Below, piece after piece: positions 51,914 to 60,764 of a stretch of 64,000 nt of DNA. The notes under the pieces were generated by a model, which did no database searches, was not told the origin of the DNA, and worked only from the letters and a program-made list of their open reading frames with translations. Source of the stretch: UBA8106 sp964569695 (GTDB taxonomy: Bacteria > Acidobacteriota > Vicinamibacteria > Vicinamibacterales > UBA823). The stretch's first letter is position 1, and each line of letters opens with the position of its first letter. Position numbers and translations under genes: made by a program. The stretch lies in contig CAZMUA010000009.1 in NCBI GenBank assembly GCA_964569695.1, positions 1-64,000 of the forward strand, read 5' to 3'.

Positions 51914-52837
51914 ATGCTGAAACCTCGAGCGCTTCGTCCAGGCGATCGCTTGTCTGTGATTGCACCAGCTAGTCCGTTCGAACGTGACTTGTTTGAGCAA
52001 GGTTTAGCTGAATTACGTGATTTATCATTCGAACCGGTGTATGAGCCGTCGGTGTTTTATAAGCGTGAGTACGTTGCGGGGGACCCGGCCACCCGTGCTG
52101 AAGCATTTATGAGGGCTTGGAGTGACGACTCCGTGGCGGGTGTGGTTGCTGCAAGGGGAGGGTATGGGAGTGTCCAGCTTCTGCCGTATCTCGATGCAGA
52201 ATCCATTTGTTGCCGACCTAAGGTATTCGTTGGATATAGCGATCTGACGGCTATGCTGAATTACCTCACCGGACGGTGTGGAATAGTCGCCTTTCATGGA
52301 CCAACGGTGGTAGGGAGTCTAGCCTCAGGAATAGAAGGTTACGATCGTCAGTCGTTTCTTCGGTTGCTGATGCAGTCAGAACCTCTTGGTGAACTATCGT
52401 CAGACGGTCTAGAGTGTGTGCGTTCTGGGGAAGCATCGGGTGTTTTGCTCGGTGGCACCCTCACGCAGCTAGTTGCCTCGCTAGGCACACCTTTCGCTTT
52501 TACGCCTCCCAAGGGTTTCGTGTTGTTTCTGGATGAAGTGGGAGAGCGACCATATCGTCTTGATCGCATGCTAACGCAACTCATGCAGAGTGGAATTATT
52601 GATTTGGCTTCAGCAATTATTGTGGGTGAGTTTCCTGAGTGTGATGAACCAGGAGGCCACCCGACGGCATACGGTACGATGGTAGATGTGCTTCGCGATT
52701 TTCGAGGGCCAATTATTTTGGGCTTACCATCTGGACACACACGGGGCCCTGGAATTACACTCCCGTTTGGTGTCAAGGTCCACATCACTAGTGGCACCCA
52801 TTCAAGAATCTCAATTAACGAGGCGGCCGTCGTATGA
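51914..52837 (+). CDS. ldcA: LD-carboxypeptidase (S66 family)
   Basis: 307 residues. The S66 motif VAARGGYGSVQLLPYLD has the nucleophile Ser in GYGS; KVFVGYSDLTAMLNYL, GGTLTQLVASLGTPFAF, LFLDEVGERPYRLDRMLTQL (Glu) and GLPSGHTRGPGITLP (His) complete the triad. It cuts the terminal D-Ala from the L,D-bond of murein tetrapeptide in the cytoplasm, giving the tripeptide used by Mpl. The stop overlaps the mpl start by ATGA, so translation is coupled. Confidence 0.94.
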   Translation: MLKPRALRPGDRLSVIAPASPFERDLFEQGLAELRDLSFEPVYEPSVFYKREYVAGDPATRAEAFMRAWSDDSVAGVVAARGGYGSVQLLPYLDAESICCRPKVFVGYSDLTAMLNYLTGRCGIVAFHGPTVVGSLASGIEGYDRQSFLRLLMQSEPLGELSSDGLECVRSGEASGVLLGGTLTQLVASLGTPFAFTPPKGFVLFLDEVGERPYRLDRMLTQLMQSGIIDLASAIIVGEFPECDEPGGHPTAYGTMVDVLRDFRGPIILGLPSGHTRGPGITLPFGVKVHITSGTHSRISINEAAVV

Positions 52838-54231
52838 GGCGGATGCACTTCATCGGTATCGGCGGTACGGCCATGGCGAGTCTGGCGGCGATGGTAAAGC
52901 GTCAGGGTGTGGCTGTGACCGGATCCGATCTTGAGATTTATTCCCCAATGAAAGAGTTCCTCGCAGCTGAGGAGATTAAGCCATTCCGAGGATATTCCGC
53001 TGAACAGATCCGGGATGAATGTGATTTGGTCGTGATTGGTAATGCAATTTCCAGAGGAAATGTCGAACTTGAAGCGGTGCTCGATCGAAGAATGCAATAT
53101 GCATCACTACCCGAGGTTATCCGCAATGAGTTCCTTTGGCAGAAGCGTTCTTTAGTGATTGCAGGGACTCACGGCAAGACCACAACGGCAGCTATGACGG
53201 CCTGGCTGCTTACCTTTGGCAAGAGTGATCCCAGTATGCTGGTTGGTGGAGTAGCGAGTAATTTTTGTTCTAGTTACCGCTTGGGCGGTGGGAAAGATTT
53301 TGTAATCGAAGGGGATGAGTACGACAGTGCTTTTTTTGATAAGACCGCTAAATTTCTGAAGTATTTGCCCAATGTCGCAGTCGTTGGGAACGTCGAGTTT
53401 GACCATGCAGACATTTATACAGATTTCGAGGCGGTTCGAGCGGCATTTAGACGATTCGTCACGCTTCTGCCTGCCAATGGGCTCTTGCTTTTGGGTGCTG
53501 ACAATCCCGAAGCCTTGTCATTGCAACAATTCGCTCCATGTCGTGTCGAAACCTTCGGCTTATCTAGTAGCGCTGACTGGTGTGCAAGCCAAATAGTTCA
53601 ATCACAGGACAGCACCGCGTTTGAGGTGCGGCATAACGGCGTGCCGTTTATGAACACAACATTACAGTTGTTGGGTCACTACAATGTCAGAAATGCTCTA
53701 GCAGCGATAGCCGTTGCAAGCGACACAGGCTTGATCTCTGGTACGCTGAATGAAGGCTTACGCGCGTTTCGTGGTGTGCGACGACGATTAGAAATACGCG
53801 GAACTATAAAAGGGATAACTGTGTATGATGATTTTGCGCATCACCCAACTGCAGTAGCAGAAACACTGACTGCTGTTCGAGAAGCAACATCCACTGGAAA
53901 AGTCTGGGCGATCTTCGAGCCGCGTTCAGCGACTTCGTGTCGGCGGGTGTTTCAAGAAGAATTTGTAGCGGCATTGAGACAAGCTGACGAAGTGTTACTT
54001 GCGCCGGTCTATCGCAACTCTTTGCCAGATTCAGTTCGTCTGAACCCAGAAGAAGTGGTCAATGCTCTGGACAACCACGGTGTGCATGCAAGGTATGTTC
54101 AAAGCCTCGACGATCTAATCGAACTTCTTGGCCAGGAAGCCAAAAATGGTGATCATCTTGTGATTATGTCCAACGGTGCTTTCGGAGGCATTCACGAGAA
54201 AGTTTTAGCTCGACTGGCTGAACGGGTCTAA
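52834..54231 (+). CDS. mpl: UDP-MurNAc:L-Ala-gamma-D-Glu-meso-DAP ligase (Mpl)
   Basis: 465 residues. It is a Mur ligase: MHFIGIGGTAMASLA for the UDP part, VIAGTHGKTTTAAMTAW for ATP (near 109-125), FVIEGDEYDSAFFDK, NVEFDHADIYTDF and HPTAVAETLTAVRE. EGDEYDSAFFDKTAKF is typical of Mpl rather than MurC. It ligates the recovered tripeptide to UDP-MurNAc, closing the recycling route. It ends the nagZ-ldcA-mpl operon. MurC is an alternative, but the context and the DEYDSAFFDK motif favour Mpl. Confidence 0.93.
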   Translation: MRRMHFIGIGGTAMASLAAMVKRQGVAVTGSDLEIYSPMKEFLAAEEIKPFRGYSAEQIRDECDLVVIGNAISRGNVELEAVLDRRMQYASLPEVIRNEFLWQKRSLVIAGTHGKTTTAAMTAWLLTFGKSDPSMLVGGVASNFCSSYRLGGGKDFVIEGDEYDSAFFDKTAKFLKYLPNVAVVGNVEFDHADIYTDFEAVRAAFRRFVTLLPANGLLLLGADNPEALSLQQFAPCRVETFGLSSSADWCASQIVQSQDSTAFEVRHNGVPFMNTTLQLLGHYNVRNALAAIAVASDTGLISGTLNEGLRAFRGVRRRLEIRGTIKGITVYDDFAHHPTAVAETLTAVREATSTGKVWAIFEPRSATSCRRVFQEEFVAALRQADEVLLAPVYRNSLPDSVRLNPEEVVNALDNHGVHARYVQSLDDLIELLGQEAKNGDHLVIMSNGAFGGIHEKVLARLAERV

Positions 54232-54290
54232 CTTTCCTTGCTCGGTGTATATACGCGACAAATTATCTGGCTGTAGATGGAGAGTTACTT

Positions 54291-54992
54291 GTGACCCAAG
54301 ATAAGCAAGACATTAAATTTCCTAAGATCCGATGGGCCGGAGACTCGGCCTTAGTCATGGCTTATGAACAAGTTGTTGACGTTGCAGTGAACACGCAAGT
54401 GATTAGGTGTGCGGAGGCTATTCGTTCTGAGCAACATGCAGGAGTTCGAGATGTTGTGCCTAGCTATTGCGCTGTAACAGTGTTTTTTGATCCTCTAAGG
54501 ACAGATCTGGACGCCTTGTCTTTGTCGTTATCTCGACATGGAAAAGCTCAAATGGACACTGCCTCCACTCCTTCTAAACCGCTAAGGGTTCCGGTTTGCT
54601 ATGGCGGTGAGTACGGTCCAGATCTTCATGAGGTCGCGGGATTTGGAGATTGTTCCGCTGAGGAAGTGGTGCGACGGCACACAGATATCGTATATAGAGT
54701 GTATGCGCTGGGATTTGTTCCAGGATTTGCTTATATGGGTCGCGTTGACCAGCGGATTGCTATGCCACGTCGAGATACTCCACGAACCTCTGTGCCGTTC
54801 GGGAGTGTGGGCATTGCAGGAGTCCAAACAGGTGTATATCCTGCGAGTACTCCTGGAGGTTGGCGTCTAATCGGGCGAACGACTCTGAAACCTTTTGATC
54901 CGGAACGAAGTGACCCGTTTGCCTTTAAGCCAGGAAATCTGGTGCAGTTCGTATCGGTAACGGCTGATGAGCTTAACGCTTCTAGGGACTGA
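54291..54992 (+). CDS. pxpB: 5-oxoprolinase subunit B (PxpB/KipI)
   Basis: 233 residues from the GTG at 54291. KipI/PxpB marks are RWAGDSALVMAYEQ, AIRSEQHAGVRDVVPSYCAVTVFFDP, PVCYGGEYGPDL, YRVYALGFVPGFAYMG and GSVGIAGVQTGVYPASTPGGWRLIGRT. With PxpC and PxpA it opens 5-oxoproline with ATP to glutamate. pxpC follows after 20 bases. pxpA (LamB/YcsF) is not near. Confidence 0.93.
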   Translation: MTQDKQDIKFPKIRWAGDSALVMAYEQVVDVAVNTQVIRCAEAIRSEQHAGVRDVVPSYCAVTVFFDPLRTDLDALSLSLSRHGKAQMDTASTPSKPLRVPVCYGGEYGPDLHEVAGFGDCSAEEVVRRHTDIVYRVYALGFVPGFAYMGRVDQRIAMPRRDTPRTSVPFGSVGIAGVQTGVYPASTPGGWRLIGRTTLKPFDPERSDPFAFKPGNLVQFVSVTADELNASRD

Positions 54993-55012
54993 TAGTCAGC
55001 AAAGGTGAACTT

Positions 55013-55939
55013 TTGATGATAGTTGCCAAGGGTGGGCTTCTCACCACAGTACAAGACCTGGGGCGTTGGGGTTATCAAAGTTTTGGCGTTTCAGTTGCCG
55101 GTCCAATGGATCGCATTTCTCATCGATTTGCTAACCTCCTTGTTGGTAATTCGGCCTCGGCTGCAGTCTTAGAGATTACTTTGCTCGGTCCAGATATTGA
55201 GTTTCAAGAAGACGTGCGATGTGCGGTTGCCGGAGCGGAATTCGAGGTATTTGTTGGCGACAATCGGATGCCACTTAATGCAACTTGGTCAGTACCTAAG
55301 GGCGCTCGCTTGAGATTTGGGGATCGTCGACGTGGCGCAAGAGCTTATCTTGCAATCGCTGGAGGTCTCGATGTTCCACAACTGCTTGGCAGTCGGGCTA
55401 CCCACCTTGCTACTGGTATGGGAGGATATCGTGGACGACATTTGCAGGCGGGAGATCGGTTAAAAATCGGGCAAGCAAGTTCTGGACAGTTGTCAAGAAT
55501 GCATCAAGTTCAATCGGTAATGTCATTGCCCAGTAAAAATATACGTTTACGAGTTATTCTTGGTCCGCAAGACCAGATGTTTTCCAAGGAAGCGTTGTTG
55601 ACGTTTCAATCGTCACGCTATCAAGTGTCGCCCGAGTCAAATCGTATGGGCTATCGACTTCTTGGTTCCTCCATTACATCAGACAAGGCAGATCAGTTAT
55701 TGTCAGACGCTACACCGATGGGCTCAATTCAGGTTCCGGCGTCTGGTAAGCCGATTATCTTGATGGCAGATGGTCAAACGGCTGGTGGATATCCCAAAAT
55801 TGCTACTGTCATTACAGCGGACCTACCACTTGCAGGTCAGTTAATGCCTGGTGACTGGATAACGTTTGACCTGTGCGATAGAGAAACGGCGGTGACAGCA
55901 CTAATCGAGCAAGAACAAAAGCTTTTGTCGATTAGTTAA
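55013..55939 (+). CDS. pxpC: 5-oxoprolinase subunit C (PxpC/KipA)
   Basis: 308 residues. It has GLLTTVQDLGRWGYQSFGVSVAGPMDRISHRFAN at the start, RAYLAIAGGLDVPQLLGSRAT, RVILGPQDQMFS, SNRMGYRLLG and MGSIQVPASGKPIILMADGQTAGGYPKIATVI, all standard for the KipA/PxpC family. It works with PxpB. The two genes form an operon that stops before the convergent lolA-like gene, 10 bases away. Confidence 0.94.
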   Translation: MMIVAKGGLLTTVQDLGRWGYQSFGVSVAGPMDRISHRFANLLVGNSASAAVLEITLLGPDIEFQEDVRCAVAGAEFEVFVGDNRMPLNATWSVPKGARLRFGDRRRGARAYLAIAGGLDVPQLLGSRATHLATGMGGYRGRHLQAGDRLKIGQASSGQLSRMHQVQSVMSLPSKNIRLRVILGPQDQMFSKEALLTFQSSRYQVSPESNRMGYRLLGSSITSDKADQLLSDATPMGSIQVPASGKPIILMADGQTAGGYPKIATVITADLPLAGQLMPGDWITFDLCDRETAVTALIEQEQKLLSIS

Positions 55940-55949
55940 TCCGTCCAAC

Positions 55950-56624
55950 TCACTTTGAAGCATCATTTCCCGTAATGATGTCCGCTTCAGGTGGAATCGT
56001 AAATGAAAACATCTGGTCAGGTATGCCGATGTTTTCTTTCAAATCAGTAAATTTAAATGTCGACGTGCCACCTTGAAGATCCTTTGAGATAAGTTGTTGG
56101 ATTGTAAGAGTTACTTCGTCGACTACCAGAATGAGTGATTCGTAACTCGTTTCTGGATGATGAGGAGTGAGGCGAAGACTCTGTGTGCCAACGGGAGCAT
56201 CATCTAGATCTATAAAACTTGGGACAAAGTCTCGAGAAAGGTCTCCTCGCCCAGTGAGAAAAAGCACGGACGGTTCTGAAGCGCTCTCGGTTGGCATTGA
56301 ACTAATCCTGACTTGGTTGTCGGCCGGTACGTAAGAAATTAAAGTCTTTCCATCAGAGATAAAAAATTTCTCAGTCGGTTCTCGGTAATTCCAGTGCATC
56401 ATGCCCGGTTTCTTTATCAGCACGACGCCACTTTCAGTCGCTTGAATGCTTAACGCACCTCCTTCATAGATGTGAATGAAGTTGGCAGAAAAATCTAGAA
56501 CAGTTTCGTATTTGTCTTGTAGTGCCGAAGCTAATTCCTCGGCGGATCTCGGTGGTTCCTGTGCTGCGAGGGAACTCGCAAAACCAAGAAAGATCAGAAC
56601 GTAAAACGTGAGTAGTTGCACCAA
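55950..56624 (-). CDS. lolA: LolA-like outer membrane lipoprotein carrier
   Basis: 224 residues. A signal peptide (LLTFYVLIFLGFASSLAAQ) precedes the LolA fold: LASALQDKYETVLDFSANFIHIY, GVVLIKKPGMMHWNYREPTEKFFISDGKTLISYVP and a C-terminal FTDLKENIGIPDQMFSFTIPP. It ferries lipoproteins across the periplasm from LolCDE to the outer membrane. It starts 33 bases after the rhodanese-like gene on the same strand. lolB is not visible. Confidence 0.9.
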   Translation of the reverse strand: MVQLLTFYVLIFLGFASSLAAQEPPRSAEELASALQDKYETVLDFSANFIHIYEGGALSIQATESGVVLIKKPGMMHWNYREPTEKFFISDGKTLISYVPADNQVRISSMPTESASEPSVLFLTGRGDLSRDFVPSFIDLDDAPVGTQSLRLTPHHPETSYESLILVVDEVTLTIQQLISKDLQGGTSTFKFTDLKENIGIPDQMFSFTIPPEADIITGNDASK

Positions 56625-56657
56625 GGGAGTAATAAGCTCTGGTAGGTCGATGAGGGC

Positions 56658-57032
56658 TTAGCCCTTTAGCGCTCCCGCCTTGGGTGGCGCCATAACAGGG
56701 GCATCTTTGGAGTCTGTTGGGAGTTTCGCCGCTATCCAATCGTTAATTCCACCTTTAAGCACAAGGGCTCGAAAACCTTGCCTAATCAACGAAGCTGCCA
56801 GTTGAACGCTGGCTAATTCACCAGGATCTGAGTCGTACACAACGATGTCACGATCTTGAGAAAGGCCAGAGGTATCATGACTGTCTGGCAGCATACGGAT
56901 GGCGCTTGGCAAGGTGACTGTGCTGTGTTCGTAGGGATATTTCAGTCTAGCGTCAATTAGAATAGGGGAGTTAGCCGACTCAGATTCAAGGCGAGCCTGG
57001 AGATCTTCTTTGGAAATTCTTGGGATTGCCAT
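56658..57032 (-). CDS. Rhodanese-fold protein lacking the catalytic cysteine
   Basis: 124 residues. The fold marks are ILIDARLKYPYEHSTVTLPSAIRM, then DIVVYDSDPGELASVQLAASLIRQGFRALVLKGGINDWIAAKLP. In active rhodaneses the loop after VVY begins with Cys; here it is Asp and no other cysteine is present, so sulfur transfer is unlikely. It may be a binding or regulatory module. It lies just upstream of lolA and about 107 bases from the tRNA gene. No signal peptide. Confidence 0.85.
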   Translation of the reverse strand: MAIPRISKEDLQARLESESANSPILIDARLKYPYEHSTVTLPSAIRMLPDSHDTSGLSQDRDIVVYDSDPGELASVQLAASLIRQGFRALVLKGGINDWIAAKLPTDSKDAPVMAPPKAGALKG

Positions 57033-57139
57033 CTTAAAATATTTTCTCCATACGTTTAGCAGCCTGTCAAGGCGTCTAAATTGATAATTCAGTATGCTGC
57101 TTCGTTCTGTTTGTATTCATTGCTTCATACCGCTCAAAA

Positions 57140-57215
57140 TGGTGGACGGCAAGGGGCTCGAACCCTCGACCTCAGCGTTGCGAACGCTGCGCTCTCCCAG
57201 CTGAGCTAGCCGCCC
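57140..57215 (-). tRNA. tRNA-Ala (anticodon CGC)
   Basis: Cloverleaf folds on the minus strand: acceptor GGGCGGC with GCCGTCC (one G-U), anticodon stem CAGCG/CGCTG around TTCGCAA, T-loop GTTCGAG and an encoded CCA at 57140-57142. The anticodon CGC reads GCG. A good promoter lies at 57268-57296. Confidence 0.96.
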
Positions 57216-57267
57216 ATGTACCTCGAAGGCATGATCGGCGCACACATGCGGCCGAAAGAAGAAATAA

Positions 57268-57296
57268 ATTGTACCATGCGCTTTTGGCGTCCGCAA
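57268..57296 (-). promoter_or_regulatory. Sigma-70 promoter of the tRNA-Ala gene
   Basis: On the minus strand TTGCGG (57291-57296), a 17-base spacer and TACAAT (57268-57273), ending about 52 bases before the tRNA 5' end. Confidence 0.7.
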
Positions 57297-57391
57297 TGAC
57301 GTGTCGATGGTTGTATTGTCTTAGCGGTTAGCGGGTTAGCCGATTTAACTGGCTTGCTACCATATACAATAAATCACTACGTTGTGTAGGC

Positions 57392-58573
57392 CTAGGTTCC
57401 AGATGAAAGAACGTCCAAATACTTCAATGAACCACCAGTATTGAATAACACAACGGTGTCGTTCGGTTGAACTTTACCTAGTTTTAGAAGCACCCGCAGT
57501 GCACTTAATGTCGCACCGCCTTCTGGCGAAGCACTAATACCTTCGAGTTTTCCAAGTTCACGCATGTCGTTCACCATGTCAGTATCTGAAACAGCGATCG
57601 CCGTACCCGCACTTTCACGAAGGGCCTGAAGAATCAAGAAATCCCCGATTGCGCGAGGTACCCGTAGCCCATCAGCAATTGTGTTAGCGTCTTTCCAAGT
57701 TTCCGACTTCTGGAGACCGTTTTCGAGAGCATGAACGATTGGAGCACAGCCTTCAGCTTGTACGCTCACCATCTTCGGCCGATTACCAGTTTTCACCCAG
57801 CCGAGTCGTTCAATTTCGTCAAAGGCTTTCCACATACCAACCATTCCGGTACCACCACCTGTCGGATAGATAATCCAATCCGGCCAGACCCAGTCTAATT
57901 GCTCAGCCAATTCGTAGGCCATCGTCTTCTTACCTTCAACACGATAGGGTTCCTTCAGTGTCGAAATATCATACCAACCCAGTGGAGCACCAACCTCCTT
58001 AGCGACTCGCCCTGCTTCGTTTATGAGGCCATCCACTAGGGTTATGTCAGCACCGTAAAGTTCGCATTCCAGAATAAATGGCGTTTTAACGTCTCGCGGC
58101 ATAAAGACTTTCGCCTCAAGTCCTGCGTGTGCCGCATAGGCTGCCAGTGCATTCGCAGCATTCCCGGCTGATGGAACTGACACGGTACCTACGTTCAATG
58201 CGTTTGCTCGAGTAACGGCTGCTGATAAGCCACGTGCTTTAAAAGAGTTCGTAGGGTTGCATGACTCATCCTTGACATAGAGCGACCTGAGACCCAGTTC
58301 TGTACCAAGCCTTAGGGTATGCCGTAATGGAGTAAATCCCTCCTCCAGCGTGACAGGCTGATCGTCGTTCACGAGTGGCATCATCTCGCTGTATCGCCAC
58401 ATATTGTTTGCACGGTTAACCAGTGATGAACGCGGCCAGTTCTTTGCAGCTTGTTCAATGTCATATCTGGCAAGTAACGGAGCACCACAGGTACAGAGGT
58501 GATGTATTCCCTGTGGGTCTAAGGGCTCAGCTCCACAGCCTGCTGAGCAATCTAGATGTGTAAAGTAAGACAT
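57392..58573 (-). CDS. thrC: Threonine synthase
   Basis: 393 residues. An N-terminal cysteine cluster (HLDCSAGCGAEPL, LCTCGAPLLARYD) precedes the PLP fold: FTPLRHTLRLG, YVKDESCNPTNSFKARGLS (the PLP Lys), VPSAGNAANALAAYAAHAG, YPTGGGTGMVGMWKA and EGISASPEGGATLSAL. This is the zinc-ribbon bearing, archaeal-type ThrC rather than the longer E. coli form. It makes threonine from O-phosphohomoserine. Threonine deaminase and cysteate synthase are related, less likely options. It is on the minus strand, about 95 bases downstream of frr. Confidence 0.88.
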   Translation of the reverse strand: MSYFTHLDCSAGCGAEPLDPQGIHHLCTCGAPLLARYDIEQAAKNWPRSSLVNRANNMWRYSEMMPLVNDDQPVTLEEGFTPLRHTLRLGTELGLRSLYVKDESCNPTNSFKARGLSAAVTRANALNVGTVSVPSAGNAANALAAYAAHAGLEAKVFMPRDVKTPFILECELYGADITLVDGLINEAGRVAKEVGAPLGWYDISTLKEPYRVEGKKTMAYELAEQLDWVWPDWIIYPTGGGTGMVGMWKAFDEIERLGWVKTGNRPKMVSVQAEGCAPIVHALENGLQKSETWKDANTIADGLRVPRAIGDFLILQALRESAGTAIAVSDTDMVNDMRELGKLEGISASPEGGATLSALRVLLKLGKVQPNDTVVLFNTGGSLKYLDVLSSGT

Positions 58574-58668
58574 AAAGCGATTGCATTCGATTGAGAACTA
58601 AAATTTCTTAATTGTGATTCTGTGAAGCTCTGGCCCATTAACGCAATGAGAAGTCGTCAGACGTTACG

Positions 58669-59238
58669 TTAGTGGCTAAGTAGTTCAGCGTCCTTCTTCT
58701 CTTGCAATCCATCAATTGCTTTGATTGCCCGGTCAGTAAATTCTTGTATGCGATCGTGTGCACGCCGTTCGTCGTCCTCAGAAATCTCCTTCGCTTTTAA
58801 CATTTTCTTGAGCTGATCGTTCGCGTCTCGCCTCACTCCTCTTACGCGATTTCTACTGTTCTCTGCAAAGCTATGGACCACCTTCGAAAGCTCCTTACGC
58901 CGTTCGTCGTTCAGTGGAGGAATCGGTATCCTGATCATTTTTCCATCGTTATTTGGATTTAGACCGAGGTTCGCGCTTTGAATAGCCTTTTCAATTGTTG
59001 ACATCAGCGACGGGTCGAATGGCTGTGCCGCGATTAAGGTTGGTTCAGGGATAGACAGATTCGCAACTTGATTGAGTGGCACTGTTGTTCCGTAAGCTTC
59101 GATTTGTACGCTATCAAGGATGCCAATTGATGCGCGTCCCGTGCGTACCCCGGCCAACTCATGCTTGGTATGTTCGATTGCCGACTTCATATGCTGTTCG
59201 GCTTCCTTTAAAAGGCTGTCGATGTCCTTTGCGTTCAT
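58669..59238 (-). CDS. frr: Ribosome recycling factor
   Basis: 189 residues from the ATG at 59238, with GAGGAG 6 bases upstream; a longer in-frame start at 59262 would overlap pyrH. It has VRTGRASIGILDSVQIEAYGTTVPLNQVANLSIPEP, PPLNDERRKELSKVVHSFAE and ENSRNRVRGVRRDAND. It splits the post-termination ribosome with EF-G. It lies 20 bases after pyrH in the rpsB-tsf-pyrH-frr order conserved in bacteria. Confidence 0.97.
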   Translation of the reverse strand: MNAKDIDSLLKEAEQHMKSAIEHTKHELAGVRTGRASIGILDSVQIEAYGTTVPLNQVANLSIPEPTLIAAQPFDPSLMSTIEKAIQSANLGLNPNNDGKMIRIPIPPLNDERRKELSKVVHSFAENSRNRVRGVRRDANDQLKKMLKAKEISEDDERRAHDRIQEFTDRAIKAIDGLQEKKDAELLSH

Positions 59239-59258
59239 CAGTGACTCCTCGTTCGAAA

Positions 59259-59975
59259 TCAAGCGCTGACCAGAGAGCCGACTGGCTCGCCTAAGATGAC
59301 GCGTCGCAGCGTCCCAGGTTGCTGCAGATTAAACACTACTATTGGTAAGGCGTTATCCATACACAAAGAAATTGCTGTGGAGTCCATTACTTTTAAGCCT
59401 TGTTCGAGTACTTGTAAGTAGGAAATGGAGTCGAAGCGTTTTGCGGAGGGATCTTTGATGGGATCGGATGTATATACTCCATCGACCTTCGTGCCTTTAA
59501 GAATAACATCGGCACGTATTTCCATCGCTCGAAGTGCAGCTGCTGTGTCTGTTGTAAAGTATGGATTGCCGGTTCCAGCAGCGAATACGACAACTCGGTT
59601 CTTTTCCAGATGACGCACAGCTCGTCGTCGGATAAAAGGCTCAGCCACAGCCCGCATTTCTATAGCAGTTACTACTCGAGTGTTGACATCGACCTGTTCC
59701 AGCGCATCCTGAATCGCCAACGCGTTGATTATTGTAGCGAGCATGCCCATGTAGTCGGCTGTTGCGCGATCCATCCCTCGTGCACTCGCAGCTAGTCCAC
59801 GAAAAATATTTCCACCCCCTATAACAAGGGCAACCTGGACACCAAGTGACCGCACGTCGGCCACTTCACGAGCTATTTGTCCGGTAACTCCTGGATCGAC
59901 GCCAAAGGACTGACCACCAAGTAGTAATTCACCGGAGACTTTGAGCAGCACTCGTCCGTAGGCAGGCTTAGTCAT
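59259..59975 (-). CDS. pyrH: Uridylate kinase (UMP kinase)
   Basis: 238 residues, hexameric bacterial type. KVSGELLLGG, VALVIGGGNIFRG, DYMGMLATIINALAIQDALEQ, VVFAAGTGNPYFTTDTAAALRA and KVDGVYTSDP are all present. It turns UMP into UDP with ATP. It lies between tsf and frr. A short hairpin, ACGCCTA with TAGGCGT (60017-60036), lies upstream of the start in the tsf-pyrH gap. Confidence 0.97.
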   Translation of the reverse strand: MTKPAYGRVLLKVSGELLLGGQSFGVDPGVTGQIAREVADVRSLGVQVALVIGGGNIFRGLAASARGMDRATADYMGMLATIINALAIQDALEQVDVNTRVVTAIEMRAVAEPFIRRRAVRHLEKNRVVVFAAGTGNPYFTTDTAAALRAMEIRADVILKGTKVDGVYTSDPIKDPSAKRFDSISYLQVLEQGLKVMDSTAISLCMDNALPIVVFNLQQPGTLRRVILGEPVGSLVSA

Positions 59976-60016
59976 TGTTCAGAATTATAGATCAGTCGAC
60001 TACTGATTGGTTGAAG

Positions 60017-60036
60017 ACGCCTAGCAGAATAGGCGT
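60017..60036 (-). other. Hairpin between tsf and pyrH
   Basis: Perfect 7-base stem with a 6-base loop. It is not followed by a strong T run on the minus strand, so it is at best a weak terminator or processing site. Confidence 0.35.
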
Positions 60037-60058
60037 GTTCTTCTACTCAAACAGATGT

Positions 60059-60661
60059 TTATTTATCAACTTCACCGACTTTAAATCGAGCAAACCTCGC
60101 GATTGAAATGTTTTCTCCAACCTTTGCAATAGTAGCGGCCACGAGATCGGCGACGGTGGTTTTAGGATCTCGGATGGACGGTTGTTTAAGGAGAACAACC
60201 TGTCCGTAATAGCTATTAATCTTGCCGTCTAGAATCTTGTCTATTACTTCGGCAGGCTTATTGGAACCCTCCAGTTGTGAACGGATGATATCCTTTTCTC
60301 GCTCAATAACTTCAACGGGAATATCTTCGACGCGCACATACGTTGGGCTCGAAGCTGCTATATGCATAGCAATTTCTTTAACAAGTGTCTTAAAGTCATC
60401 TGTGCGTGCAACAAAATCGGATTCACAGTTAATTTCCACTAGTACGCCGACTGATCCACCTGGATGGATATAGCTGCCAGTAATACCCTGTTGCGTAGAT
60501 CGCCCAGCTCGTTTTGCTGCCTGAGCGGTACCACGTTTTCGCAAGATCGTGACAGCCTTATCGAGATCTCCGTCTGCATCGGTCAAGGCTGATTTACATT
60601 CCATAAATCCAGCGCCTGTTTTGTCTCTAAGTGCCTTAACTGTTTCTGCTGAAATTGTCAT
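60059..60661 (-). CDS. tsf: Translation elongation factor Ts
   Basis: 200 residues from the ATG at 60661. It has VKALRDKTGAGFMECKSALTDADGDLDKAVTILRKRG and the core EINCESDFVARTDDFKTLV. It is the short form of EF-Ts (E. coli has about 283 residues), lacking the second core subdomain and close to the Thermus length. It exchanges GDP for GTP on EF-Tu. It follows rpsB after a 103-base gap that contains a terminator-like hairpin. Confidence 0.95.
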   Translation of the reverse strand: MTISAETVKALRDKTGAGFMECKSALTDADGDLDKAVTILRKRGTAQAAKRAGRSTQQGITGSYIHPGGSVGVLVEINCESDFVARTDDFKTLVKEIAMHIAASSPTYVRVEDIPVEVIEREKDIIRSQLEGSNKPAEVIDKILDGKINSYYGQVVLLKQPSIRDPKTTVADLVAATIAKVGENISIARFARFKVGEVDK

Positions 60662-60711
60662 ACCTTGTTTCTCCATAAGTCGTTCTGTTTTTTATAACGA
60701 CTGGTGTACAT

Positions 60712-60740
60712 AAAAAGTGCCGGCAATAAGCACGGCCGGC
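60712..60740 (-). terminator. Terminator/attenuator-like hairpin between rpsB and tsf
   Basis: On the minus strand GCCGGC, a 10-base loop, GCCGGC, then AC and TTTTT. It would end or attenuate transcription after rpsB and lower tsf expression. Confidence 0.6.
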
Positions 60741-60764
60741 CAAACATCATATTCGAAACAAAAC

